Source: Anaerolineae bacterium (lineage in GTDB: Bacteria; Chloroflexota; Anaerolineae; Aggregatilineales; UBA2796). From it: DNA of 64,000 bases. Location: assembly GCA_019637615.1 (NCBI GenBank), contig JAHBVJ010000030.1:52675-116674 (forward strand). The letters run 5' to 3'. The position numbers were made by a program, and so were the translations under genes. The notes beneath the pieces were generated by a model. That model was not told where the DNA came from. It saw nothing but the letters and a program-made list of their open reading frames with translations, and made no database searches. This document shows, in pieces, positions 15,685 to 24,326 of this stretch (the first letter of the stretch is position 1; the number at the start of each line of letters is the position of its first letter).

Positions 15685-17118
15685 ATGTCAGCACAGGATA
15701 CCATTCTCAGCGGGCGCTATCGTCTGATCTCTCAACAAGGGTCAGGCGGCATGGCGGTGGTGTACAAGGCGCAAGATCTTCGCTTAGGTCGCATCGTAGC
15801 GATCAAGATTTTGCGACCGAGCCTAACCACCGATCCTTCCTTCTTGCAACGCTTCCAGCAGGAGGCGCGCAACGTCGCTAACCTCGCCCACCCGAACATC
15901 GTCACGCTGCACGACTTCGGGCAAGATGGCAACACCTATTATATGGTGATGGAATTCATCGACGGGCAAGACCTCAAGAAGATCATCCGATCCAGCGCCC
16001 CTTTTACGGTGGAACGTGCCCTGCACATTGGCATCCAAATTTGCGCGGGCATCGGCTACGCGCACCGCGCTGGCTTGGTACACGCGGATGTCAAGCCGCA
16101 AAATATTCTTCTCACGGGCAATGACTCGGTCAAAGTGACCGACTTCGGCATCGCACAAGCCTTGTCTATCGTGCAGAATCAGGAAAAGCAGAGCGTCGTG
16201 TGGGGCAGTCCACACTATTTTGCGCCGGAACAAGCGACGGGTGAACCACCCAACACCTCATCGGACGTGTACGCCATCGGCATTGTGATCTTCGAGATGC
16301 TCACGGGCAAGCTGCCCTACAGCGGCGCGGATCAGCAAGAACTCGCGATGGCGCATATCCGCGAACAGGTGCCGCACGTGGTGGATTACAATCCCAACGT
16401 GCCAGTGCATCTGGATCGCATCATTTATAAGGTGATGGGCAAAGAACCGTCGCAGCGCTACCGCACCGCCGATCAACTCGGTCGCATCCTGATCAGCTAT
16501 CAAAAGCAAGGACAGGATGTCACCCAGAATCAGGGGACTCCCCCGCCTGCCACGCCGCAGCCTGTCGCCAAACCGCCTAGCAATCAGCCGATCCCGGCGT
16601 TGCGACCGACCGCGACGGGCAACACACCGCCGCCGACCAGCACGACGCCGCCACCAATCCAACCGTCACTCTCGCAGCCAGCGCAGCAACCCGTCTCGCA
16701 AACGCCGAGCAAGCAGATGGCAGCCCAACCATCATCGGCTGTCCCTGCCCAAGCTACGCCACCATATGCCAATCAAGCCTACCAGCAGTACAGCAACACG
16801 GGACAGAACAATGCTGGTCAGGGCGGTGGCTACGTGCCGCCCGCCTACGCGCAAAACTACCCGAATCAGGGTTACAGCGCATCAGGCACAAGCGGACAGC
16901 GCCCCACTAACAATAACGCGCTCCCCAATGCCTATCCACCCGGTTCGGGCGGCTATCAGAGCGAAAGCTCCAGTGTGCGCCCCATTACGCCGGCCTATAC
17001 CGTTGCGCCGCGTCAAAACAGCATCGACCTTGTCTCGATCATCCTAGCTATCATTGCCTTCGTCGCCGTCATTGGGCTGGTCTTACTATGGTTAGCGGTG
17101 TACAATGCGTGGCGCTGA
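15685..17118 (+). CDS. PknB-type Ser/Thr protein kinase with Pro/Gln-rich tail and C-terminal membrane helix
   Basis: 477 residues from the ATG at 15685. Kinase domain, residues 12-275: glycine loop QGSGGMAVVYK, ATP lysine K41 (VAIKIL), alpha-C E60, catalytic loop HADVKPQN with D135, and DFG at D153. The catalytic loop has HAD instead of the usual HRD. Residues about 285-430 are a Pro/Gln/Thr/Ser-rich linker and the last 30 form one transmembrane helix (VSIILAIIAFVAVIGLVLLW), so the kinase faces the cytoplasm and is tail-anchored. No PASTA domains. A box TTGCTC-N18-TAGAAT (15648-15677) ends seven bases before the ATG and would give a nearly leaderless mRNA. The FHA protein at 53345 is a possible reader of its targets. 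Confidence 0.92.
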   Translation: MSAQDTILSGRYRLISQQGSGGMAVVYKAQDLRLGRIVAIKILRPSLTTDPSFLQRFQQEARNVANLAHPNIVTLHDFGQDGNTYYMVMEFIDGQDLKKIIRSSAPFTVERALHIGIQICAGIGYAHRAGLVHADVKPQNILLTGNDSVKVTDFGIAQALSIVQNQEKQSVVWGSPHYFAPEQATGEPPNTSSDVYAIGIVIFEMLTGKLPYSGADQQELAMAHIREQVPHVVDYNPNVPVHLDRIIYKVMGKEPSQRYRTADQLGRILISYQKQGQDVTQNQGTPPPATPQPVAKPPSNQPIPALRPTATGNTPPPTSTTPPPIQPSLSQPAQQPVSQTPSKQMAAQPSSAVPAQATPPYANQAYQQYSNTGQNNAGQGGGYVPPAYAQNYPNQGYSASGTSGQRPTNNNALPNAYPPGSGGYQSESSSVRPITPAYTVAPRQNSIDLVSIILAIIAFVAVIGLVLLWLAVYNAWR

Positions 17119-17234
17119 ATTCGATTGCGCGCCGTGATTCTGACTCCCAACATTGCCTCGTTGGCTTGAATACTGCCTCTTTGCACGTTCCTAACCATCT
17201 AGCGCCGGGATGTGGCAATTCAGGAGGGTGGTGT

Positions 17235-17270
17235 TACAATAAATTCCGTTTGTCACAAACAAACGAAATT
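17235..17270 (+). promoter_or_regulatory. -10-like box with adjoining 12-bp inverted repeat upstream of nuoA
   Basis: TACAAT at 17235-17240 is a good -10 hexamer. Directly after it lies an inverted repeat, AATTCCGTTTGT (17242-17253) and ACAAACGAAATT (17259-17270), 11 of 12 positions paired around CACAA. Its place over the expected start site fits an operator, or a hairpin at the 5' end of the nuo transcript. No good -35 is visible at 16-18 bp. Confidence 0.5.
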
Positions 17271-17283
17271 ACTACGGCTGTCT

Positions 17284-17348
17284 AGCCCGCCACAAACGCG
17301 CCGAAACCAGCCTTGACTTCCAATTGCTTGTACTCAAGCGGGCTTTTT
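17284..17348 (+). terminator. Hairpin with T tract in the nuo leader
   Basis: AGCCCGC (17284-17290) pairs with GCGGGCT (17338-17344), followed by TTTTT. The 47-nt loop contains CTTGA/TCAAG (17312-17316/17334-17338), which competes with the main stem for G17338. It lies between the -10-like box and nuoA, so it could terminate readthrough from the kinase gene or attenuate nuo transcription. Confidence 0.4.
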
Positions 17349-17376
17349 CGCGCAGACTTGTTCAAGGGGTACGTCT

Positions 17377-17736
17377 ATGCAAACGAATGAATGGATTTTC
17401 GTCGGCCTTTTCTTCGTATTGGCGGGAGTGTTCCCGGCTGCACCAATTATCATTTCGCAGTTGCTTCAGCCCAAGCGCTCCAATGCGTCGAAGATGGAAA
17501 CCTACGAGTGCGGTATCGAAACCAAAGGCGACGCGTGGGTACAGTTCAAAGTTCAATATTACCTGTATGCGCTCGTCTTCCTCGTGTTTGATGTCGAAAT
17601 GGTCTTCTTGTTCCCGTGGGCAGTATCCTCGAATCAATTACCGTGGTTCGCGCTGGTACAGATCACCATCTTCATTGTCATGCTTGGTATCGGGCTGTTT
17701 TACGACTGGCGCAAGGGTGCCTTGGAGTGGAACTAG
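17377..17736 (+). CDS. nuoA: NADH-quinone oxidoreductase subunit A
   Basis: 119 residues, full length. NuoA is a small membrane subunit of complex I at the junction of the membrane and peripheral arms. Three transmembrane helices are visible: WIFVGLFFVLAGVFPAAPIII, a central LYALVFLVFDVEMVFLFPWA and a last LVQITIFIVMLGIGLFY. The conserved YECGIETKGDAWVQFKVQYY loop carries the Cys of the quinone-site region and FDVEMVFLFPWA has the conserved acidic pair. AAGGGG precedes the ATG. It opens the nuo cluster, but nuoH and not nuoB follows after a 180-bp gap. Confidence 0.95.
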   Translation: MQTNEWIFVGLFFVLAGVFPAAPIIISQLLQPKRSNASKMETYECGIETKGDAWVQFKVQYYLYALVFLVFDVEMVFLFPWAVSSNQLPWFALVQITIFIVMLGIGLFYDWRKGALEWN

Positions 17737-17916
17737 ACCGTTAGGCTGTGGAGCGCGGTAGCATCAAGCGAGTCTTTCGCCCGCTGCTGTTACCGCCGGG
17801 GTTATTCTGGCAGAGATGAGGCTTGTCTCAGCCCTTAACGGGACGATCCTCTTATAGATTTGTGTAAGGATAGATATGTTCGTACTACCTCAGAGCCAAG
17901 CTGCTGTGGAGGCCAC

Positions 17917-19221
17917 ATGATTGAATTTCTGATTAGTAATGGCTGGGACCCGAACCTTGCGCGGGCGGTTGCGCTCATCTTGGGCGTGGTAGCGTGCAGT
18001 TCGTTCGGTCTGATCTGGGTGATCTTCGGCATCTGGCTAGAGCGCAAAGTTGCCGGACGCATTCAAGATCGTCTCGGCCCCAACCGCACCGGGCCGTTCG
18101 GCCTACTGCAAACCTTTGCGGATATTGGCAAACTGCTGACGAAAGAAGACATCACGCCACAGGGTGCTGACCGCCACGTCTTCAACCTCGCGCCCGTGAT
18201 GGCGGTTGCTGCCGTACTGTTGATCTGGGCAGTCGTCCCCTTCAGCCAAGAGCTGATCGGCGCTGACCTCAGTATCGGCGTCGTCTATGTCGCGGCGGTC
18301 GGCGGCTTCGCCACGCTCTCGATTCTGTTGGCGGGTTGGGGCAGCAACAACAAATACGCGCTGCTCGGTGCCTTCCGCGTCGTCGCCCAGTTGATCAGCT
18401 ACGAAGTGCCGATGGTTCTGGCGCTGCTCGTGCCGGTCATGCTTTCGGGTTCGATGAGCACACAAGCCGTCGTCAACGGACAAAACATCTGGTACGTGTT
18501 CGTTGTGCCCATCACCGCCCTGATCTTCCTGATTTCTAGCATCGCGGAAGTTGGTCGTTCACCCTTCGACTTGCTGGAGGCTGAATCCGAGATCATCGCT
18601 GGCTTCAACATCGAGTATTCCGGCATGAAGTTCGCCATGTTCTACGCGGCGGAATTCCTGCACGCTTTCACCATCTGCGTGCTGACGGCGGTGCTGTTCC
18701 TAGGTGGTTGGCGCGGCCCCGGTGCGGATCTAGGTGGCATTGCTGGTGCGCTGCTCGGCTTCTCGTACCTGTTCATCAAGACCATGATCGTCTACTTCGT
18801 GATCATGCTGATCCGTAACACGGTGCCCCGTCTGCGCATCGACCACATGATGTCCTTCAACTGGAAATTCCTCGTGCCGCTGTCGATGGTCAATTTGCTG
18901 GTCATCGCGGTTGTTGGGCGCATCTTCGCCCCCGATTACGGCGCGGCGAAGATGTGGTTCGATGCCGAAGTCGCGGCGGGTGGCCTTCGCGGGTTATACG
19001 CATCTGCGCTTGGTTGGGGGTTCGCTGCCGATTTCTGGCGGTTCGTGGCGCTGCTGATTGCCAATGTGTTGATCTTCATCGGGATGCAGCGGGTATTGCG
19101 GCAGTATGTCACGCTTGATCAGCGCACGACGAAGGATGTCGCCAATTCTCGCCCCGTCGCGCGGGGTGCCGTCGCAGCCAACACGGGCAGCGTCTCGTCA
19201 GAAGCTGCTGCGGGGCGTTAG
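17917..19221 (+). CDS. nuoH: NADH-quinone oxidoreductase subunit H
   Basis: 434 residues from the ATG at 17917 (GGAGG four bases upstream); a longer in-frame start at 17860 would add a Cys-rich stub and no better site. NuoH forms much of the quinone chamber and the first proton path. Seen: ERKVAGRIQDRLGPNRTGPFGLLQTFADIGKLL, the family's near-invariant block, EVGRSPFDLLEAESEIIAGFNIEYSGMKFAMFY and RNTVPRLRIDHMMSFNWKFLVPLS. It is about 100 residues longer than E. coli NuoH, with a polar tail after the last membrane helix (LDQRTTKDVANSRPVA). Start of the tight nuoH-J-K-L-M-M-N run. Confidence 0.95.
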   Translation: MIEFLISNGWDPNLARAVALILGVVACSSFGLIWVIFGIWLERKVAGRIQDRLGPNRTGPFGLLQTFADIGKLLTKEDITPQGADRHVFNLAPVMAVAAVLLIWAVVPFSQELIGADLSIGVVYVAAVGGFATLSILLAGWGSNNKYALLGAFRVVAQLISYEVPMVLALLVPVMLSGSMSTQAVVNGQNIWYVFVVPITALIFLISSIAEVGRSPFDLLEAESEIIAGFNIEYSGMKFAMFYAAEFLHAFTICVLTAVLFLGGWRGPGADLGGIAGALLGFSYLFIKTMIVYFVIMLIRNTVPRLRIDHMMSFNWKFLVPLSMVNLLVIAVVGRIFAPDYGAAKMWFDAEVAAGGLRGLYASALGWGFAADFWRFVALLIANVLIFIGMQRVLRQYVTLDQRTTKDVANSRPVARGAVAANTGSVSSEAAAGR

Positions 19222-19245
19222 GCCACACTGTGGAGGAAAGCATTC

Positions 19246-19773
19246 ATGCAACCTGATTATGTTCAATGGATTTTCTTCGGCGTCCTGACCATCATCACTA
19301 TCGGTGGTGCGCTCGGCGTCGTCGCGAATCGTAACCTATTTCACTCGGCACTGTGGCTGCTGGTAAGTCTGTTCGGCGTGGCGGGTTTCTTCGCGATGCT
19401 GGCGGCTCCCTTCCTCGCGGCTGTGCAAGTGCTGGTCTACATCGGTGCCATCGTGATCTTGGTCATCATCGCCATCATGCTCACGCGGCATGTGATGGGG
19501 CTGGAAGAGACGCCCAATCGTCAATGGCCTGTGAGCGTCGTCGCGTCGGCAGTCGCCTTCGCGATTCTGGTGGTTGTCTTGGTCTTGGCGTCCGGCAGCG
19601 GCGGTCTGCTCCCCCGCGATCCGGTCACGGCGGATGTACCTGCCAACACCATTCAGCAGCTTGGCGCGGCCTTGGTCGATACCGGTCAGTACACCATCCC
19701 CTTCTTATTGGCAGCGGTCTTCCTGACGGGTGCCATGATCGGGGCTATTGTCATCGCACGAGAGGATAACTAA
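19246..19773 (+). CDS. nuoJ: NADH-quinone oxidoreductase subunit J
   Basis: 175 residues with GGAGG before the ATG. NuoJ is a five-helix membrane subunit with a flexible pi-bulge helix linking quinone chemistry to pumping. The pattern VQWIFFGVLTIITIGGALGVV, HSALWLLVSLFGVAGFF and VQVLVYIGAIVILVIIAIML is diagnostic: the last block includes the conserved Tyr-Ile-Gly-Ala. The stop overlaps the spacing for nuoK, which starts two bases later. Confidence 0.93.
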   Translation: MQPDYVQWIFFGVLTIITIGGALGVVANRNLFHSALWLLVSLFGVAGFFAMLAAPFLAAVQVLVYIGAIVILVIIAIMLTRHVMGLEETPNRQWPVSVVASAVAFAILVVVLVLASGSGGLLPRDPVTADVPANTIQQLGAALVDTGQYTIPFLLAAVFLTGAMIGAIVIAREDN

Positions 19774-19774
19774 C

Positions 19775-20116
19775 ATGAGTGGCGTTCCACTGCTAGCTTA
19801 CCTGATTGTGGCGGCGCTGCTGTTCTGCATCGGTCTTTACGCCACTATGGCACGCCGTAATGCCATCGCCATTCTGATGGGCGTCGAGCTGATGCTGAAT
19901 GCCGTCAACGTGAACCTCGTCGCATTTTGGCGCTTCCTTAGCCCGATGCAAAACACGCCAAGCGGTCTTCAGACGGCGATGGCTGGACAAGCCTTCACGG
20001 TATTCGTGTTCGTCGTGGCAGCGGCAGAAGTCGCTGTCGGTCTGGCGCTGATCATCTCGATCTACCGTAACCGCCGATCGGTCGTGGCTGAAGATGCGAC
20101 TACATTGCAAGGATAG
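19775..20116 (+). CDS. nuoK: NADH-quinone oxidoreductase subunit K
   Basis: 113 residues from the ATG at 19775, two bases after the nuoJ stop; an in-frame GTG-type start at 19748 lies inside nuoJ. GAGAGGA at the end of nuoJ serves as ribosome site. Three helices: PLLAYLIVAALLFCIGLYATM, AIAILMGVELMLNAVNVNLVAF with the conserved Glu of the proton path (GVELMLNAVN), and a C-terminal AFTVFVFVVAAAEVAVGLALII with the second Glu. About 13 residues longer than E. coli NuoK. Confidence 0.94.
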   Translation: MSGVPLLAYLIVAALLFCIGLYATMARRNAIAILMGVELMLNAVNVNLVAFWRFLSPMQNTPSGLQTAMAGQAFTVFVFVVAAAEVAVGLALIISIYRNRRSVVAEDATTLQG

Positions 20117-20125
20117 AGAATAAAT

Positions 20126-22669
20126 ATGGATGCGAATTTTCTCCCTTGGTTGATTCCGCTTCCGCCCTTTATTGCCTGTGCCCTGATCCTGTTATTGCTA
20201 GGGCGCAGCAAGATGCTCAGTATCTCTGCCGCGATGATTGGCATTGTGCTGTCGCTGTTGTTGAGTTGGGGGTTGGTTACGCATGTTGTCACCAACTTTA
20301 AAGGGTTAGGGACGGAACAGGTGGGCGTTTTCCAAAGCTCCACCAAAGACCTATTCGGGTTTACGTGGCTTGCCAATGGCAGTGATGTGCCCGCGCACGT
20401 CGAAGCGCCCGCTGAAGGCGAAAGCGCACCTGCCGAAGGCGCAGCGACGGAAAGTGAACATGCCGTTGGCAGCGGCGCGCTCAACATGGGCGTCATGGTC
20501 GATCCGCTGACGACGATCATGCTGTTCATGGTGCCGCTGGCTTGCGCATCGATCTTCCTGTATGCCATCGGCTACATGGCGAACGATCCGCGTCAATCCC
20601 GTTTCTTCGCTTACCTTAGCCTATTCGCGGGCGCGATGCTCACGCTTGTGGTTGCCGACAACCTCTTACTGCTGTTCGTCGGTTGGGAAATCATGGGTTT
20701 GTGTTCGTACCTCCTGATCGGGTTCTGGTACGAAAAACGCAGCGCCTACCAAGCCGCCATGAAAGCCTTCATGACCACCCGCGTTGCCGACGTAATCATG
20801 ATGATTGGCATCGGCTATCTGTGGTATGCGACGGGTACGCTGAACTTCCGCGAGATCATGCACAATGAAGCCGTTCTGCACATGCTTAGTACTGTGCAGC
20901 CCGGTGCCATTCTCGGCGTTTCAGCCGCCACCATCATCGGCATCTGCATTGTCACGGGCACGGTCGGCAAATCCGCCCAGTTCCCGCTGCATATCTGGCT
21001 GCCAGACGCGATGGAAGGCCCGACGCCCGTTAGCGCCATGATCCACGCCGCTGCGATGGTTTCCGCTGGTGTGTATCTCGTCATCCGTATGTTCCCGGTC
21101 ATCTCGGCAGGGTCGAACATCGAAGAAGGCATCCTCACCGCGCCCGTCATCTACATGGGCGTCATCGGCGCGACCACGGCTCTATTCGCAGCGACAATCG
21201 CCGTCGCGCAAAATGACATCAAGAAGGTGTTGGCTTACTCCACCATCAGCCAACTTGGTTTCATGGTAGCAGCCCTCGGCATTGGCGCATGGGTCGCCGC
21301 CCTCTTCCACCTGATCACACACGCCTTCTTCAAGGCGTTGTTGTTCCTTGCCTCCGGTTCGGTTATTCACGCCATGGAGCACGGTCATCATCACGCCGAG
21401 CACGCGCATGGTCACGGCGATGCGCACGATGAACATGCTCACGCCGATGAACACGCAGTTCATGATGCGCATGGCGAGGTGCAAGCGCAGCATGAAGAAC
21501 ACGGCGCGGTCGATGAGCATGGTCATGCTGTTGAACCGGTAGACGCTGCACCTGAATTCGATCCGCAAGATATGCGCAACATGGGCGGTCTCTGGCGTCG
21601 CATCCCCGTCACGGCGATTACCTTCGCCATCGGTGGTGCCTCGCTCATGGGCTTCCCGCTGGTTACCGCTGGCTTCTGGTCGAAGGACGAAATCATCCTC
21701 GATGCGGTCGATAAACTCGGCAAGACGCCGTTGGCGGCTTACGTGCTGATCTGCCTCTCGCTGGCTGCCATCCTGACGGCTTTCTACACCTTCCGTCAGT
21801 TGGTCATGACCTTCTGGGGCGAGCCGCGCACCGAAGCGGCAGCGCACGCCATTCTCAACGACGGTACGACCAAGGGACGCAACATCAGTTGGCAGTTGCA
21901 AGCGCCGCTGATCGTGTTGGCCTTCTTCGCGGTCGTAGCGGGCTTTGCGGGCGTCCATCCAGATTTCCCCATCCTTGGGCCGATGATTAACGGATTACTC
22001 AGTTCGCTGAAGGTCGGCACTTCGCCGTTCGGAGCCTTCGCAGAGCGCACGCTGCTCGAAGCCGAACCGCACGCCGCTTTCAACGGTTGGGCACCCGTTA
22101 TCTCGTTCGGGGTATTCGCTATCGGCGTCATCCTTGGCTGGTACTTCTACATCCGTAAGCCGGTGGTGGCAGGACAGCCTGATGCGCTGGAAGGCACACT
22201 TGGCACGGCAGGGTACACCCTGTTGCAGAACAAGTACTACTTTGATGAACTCTATGCCGCATGGCTGGTGCGTCCGTTCAAATGGTTTGCCGATAAAGTC
22301 GTCGGCCCGATCATCGATCAGGGCATCATCGACGGTATCCTCCATGCGATTGCCGCTGCCGCGACGTGGATCGGTGAACTCTTCCGCGAATTCAACTTCG
22401 TGGTAATTGATGGTATCAGTGATGGTATTCCGGCATGGGTCGCGCAAACAGCACGCTCGCTGCGAGCGCTGCAAACGGGTCGCATCCAACAATATCTGCT
22501 CTACACGCTGATCGCCGCCTTGGTGATCGGTCTGGTGGGAGCGGCGCTGGCGGTGGAAAGCATCCGTGCGTGGCTGTCCGGCAATCTGACGACTGTTGTC
22601 GTCATTGCCGTCATCGTATTCGGCGCATTGGCGCTCATCTATAATGGGCCTCGCAGCAGCGAAGGGTAG
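20126..22669 (+). CDS. nuoL: NADH-quinone oxidoreductase subunit L, with His-rich loop and extended C-terminus
   Basis: 847 residues against about 610 in E. coli. The antiporter-like core is intact: LLFVGWEIMGLCSYLLIGF with the TM5 Glu, GTVGKSAQFPLHIWLPDAM with the TM7 Lys, and EGPTPVSAMIHAAAMVSAG. Three parts are extra. Residues about 92-117 form an Ala/Glu-rich loop. Residues 418-480 interrupt the normally short step from GSVIHAM to QDMRNMGGL with a loop holding 17 His between 419 and 467. The C-terminal region before QTGRIQQYLL has two similar blocks (IIDGILHA, VIDGISDG) about 28 residues apart, as if the lateral helix were longer. All the signs point to a functional subunit. Confidence 0.95.
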   Translation: MDANFLPWLIPLPPFIACALILLLLGRSKMLSISAAMIGIVLSLLLSWGLVTHVVTNFKGLGTEQVGVFQSSTKDLFGFTWLANGSDVPAHVEAPAEGESAPAEGAATESEHAVGSGALNMGVMVDPLTTIMLFMVPLACASIFLYAIGYMANDPRQSRFFAYLSLFAGAMLTLVVADNLLLLFVGWEIMGLCSYLLIGFWYEKRSAYQAAMKAFMTTRVADVIMMIGIGYLWYATGTLNFREIMHNEAVLHMLSTVQPGAILGVSAATIIGICIVTGTVGKSAQFPLHIWLPDAMEGPTPVSAMIHAAAMVSAGVYLVIRMFPVISAGSNIEEGILTAPVIYMGVIGATTALFAATIAVAQNDIKKVLAYSTISQLGFMVAALGIGAWVAALFHLITHAFFKALLFLASGSVIHAMEHGHHHAEHAHGHGDAHDEHAHADEHAVHDAHGEVQAQHEEHGAVDEHGHAVEPVDAAPEFDPQDMRNMGGLWRRIPVTAITFAIGGASLMGFPLVTAGFWSKDEIILDAVDKLGKTPLAAYVLICLSLAAILTAFYTFRQLVMTFWGEPRTEAAAHAILNDGTTKGRNISWQLQAPLIVLAFFAVVAGFAGVHPDFPILGPMINGLLSSLKVGTSPFGAFAERTLLEAEPHAAFNGWAPVISFGVFAIGVILGWYFYIRKPVVAGQPDALEGTLGTAGYTLLQNKYYFDELYAAWLVRPFKWFADKVVGPIIDQGIIDGILHAIAAAATWIGELFREFNFVVIDGISDGIPAWVAQTARSLRALQTGRIQQYLLYTLIAALVIGLVGAALAVESIRAWLSGNLTTVVVIAVIVFGALALIYNGPRSSEG

Positions 22670-22683
22670 GAGCGTACCGAATT

Positions 22684-24312
22684 ATGAATGTTGACATTCT
22701 CAGCGGACTCACGTTCCTGCCCCTCCTCGGAGCAGGCGTGGTCATGTTACTCCGGGTCATCGCACCCACCCAGAAAACCTTGGCGCGCTATGTTACGCTC
22801 GCCATCAGTCTGGTGGTGTTGGCCTTCTCGGTCGTCTTGTTCGTGCAATACACCAGCGGGACGTGTCCGGTTGGCAATGTGCCGCAAGCCGTTGCCGATG
22901 CGGGCAAAGCAGGGCCATTTAGCTTTGTATGCGAAAACTACGCGCCGTTCTTCCCGCTCCTGAATGCCAACTGGCATGTCGGTGTGGATGGTCTGAGCGT
23001 GGTTATGGTCTTGCTGACGGGCATCCTCGTCCCGTTAGCCATCCTGATCAGCTTCGAGGTCAACGAAGCCGTCCATGAGCACATGGCGCTGTTCCTGTTC
23101 CTCGAAATGGGCTTGATCGGACTGTTCGTCTCGCTCGACTTGGTCGTGTTCTTCATCTTCTGGGAAATCGGCCTCGTCCCGATGTTCTTCCTGATCAACG
23201 TGTGGGGTGGCGCGAACCGCAAATATGCGTCGTTCAAGTTCTTCCTCTACACAATGGCAGGATCGCTCGGCTTGCTGCTCTCCATCCAGTTGATCGGCCT
23301 CGTCAGCGGCACAATGGATATTCCAACGTTGCTGGCGACCTTCCCCAAGGGCTTGAACGCGGCAGGGCAACCGTTGCAACTGCCTTTCAATGCGGATCTC
23401 GGCACGGTCAAAGGCATCATGTTCATTGCCTTTTTCCTCGCCTTCGCCATCAAGATTCCTGTCTGGCCTTTCCACACATGGTTGCCTGACGCGCACACCG
23501 AAGCACCCACCGCTGGCTCGATGTTGCTGGCTGGTGTCATGCTCAAGTTGGGTGCTTATGGCTTCCTGCGCTTGGTCATCCCGCTCTTCCCGCCCGAAGC
23601 CGCCAGTTTTGCGCCCGTCATTGGCGTGCTGGCAGTCGCGGGCATCGTGCTTGGTGCCTTCGCCGCGTGGGGTCAAAACGACTTCAAACGGCTGGTGGCC
23701 TACAGCTCGGTGAACCACATGGGCTTTGTGGTGCTCGGCATTGCGGTCTACGCCGCGATGTACAACGGCATCATTACCAGCGCGCCAGAAATCACCGCCA
23801 GCATCAAGAACAGCGTGACGATGGCAACCAACGGCGCGGTCTTCCAGATGTTCAATCACGGCCTCAGTTCGGCGGGCATGTTCTTGTTGGTCGGTGCCTT
23901 GTATCACAAAGCGCACACGCGTGACTTGACGCAGTTCGGCGGTCTGTGGAACCTTGCACCCGTGTACGGCGGTCTGTTGGTCTTCGTCAGCATGGCGAGC
24001 CTTGGCCTTCCCGGTCTAAACGGCTTCGTCAGCGAATTCCAAGTCGTCGCTGGCTCGTGGGCCATCTATCCCACCTTCGTAGCGCTTTCCATGCTCGGCT
24101 TGCTGCTGACTGGTGCGTACATCCTCAAGGGAATTCGCGCTGTGTTGCAAGGTCAAGCCAACCCGCACTGGACAGGGCATCATTTGGAGATCGAAGCGCG
24201 TGAAGTCATCGCCTTGGCTCCGTTGGTTGTGCTCATGCTCATCACGGGCATTTGGCCCGCGTGGATCATGCCAGTCATTAACGGCACCATCACCAAGCTG
24301 TTTGGCGGGTAA
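22684..24312 (+). CDS. nuoM: NADH-quinone oxidoreductase subunit M (first copy)
   Basis: 542 residues, AGGAG before the ATG. Typical proton-pumping antiporter-like subunit: FFIFWEIGLVPMFFLINVWGG contains the TM5 Glu, FAIKIPVWPFHTWLPDAHTEAP the TM7 Lys, and GSMLLAGVMLKLGAYGFLRL the TM8 Lys. SVNHMGFVVLGIAVY is the usual TM10-11 region. All the charged residues of the proposed proton channel are present, so this copy corresponds to the canonical NuoM. Fourteen bases separate it from the second copy. Confidence 0.95.
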   Translation: MNVDILSGLTFLPLLGAGVVMLLRVIAPTQKTLARYVTLAISLVVLAFSVVLFVQYTSGTCPVGNVPQAVADAGKAGPFSFVCENYAPFFPLLNANWHVGVDGLSVVMVLLTGILVPLAILISFEVNEAVHEHMALFLFLEMGLIGLFVSLDLVVFFIFWEIGLVPMFFLINVWGGANRKYASFKFFLYTMAGSLGLLLSIQLIGLVSGTMDIPTLLATFPKGLNAAGQPLQLPFNADLGTVKGIMFIAFFLAFAIKIPVWPFHTWLPDAHTEAPTAGSMLLAGVMLKLGAYGFLRLVIPLFPPEAASFAPVIGVLAVAGIVLGAFAAWGQNDFKRLVAYSSVNHMGFVVLGIAVYAAMYNGIITSAPEITASIKNSVTMATNGAVFQMFNHGLSSAGMFLLVGALYHKAHTRDLTQFGGLWNLAPVYGGLLVFVSMASLGLPGLNGFVSEFQVVAGSWAIYPTFVALSMLGLLLTGAYILKGIRAVLQGQANPHWTGHHLEIEAREVIALAPLVVLMLITGIWPAWIMPVINGTITKLFGG

Positions 24313-24326
24313 CAGGTAGGAGAACC

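Noticed and set aside
17284..17348. A riboswitch in the nuoA leader
   Set aside because: The hairpins are simple and no known riboswitch core was recognised; only attenuation or termination is supported.
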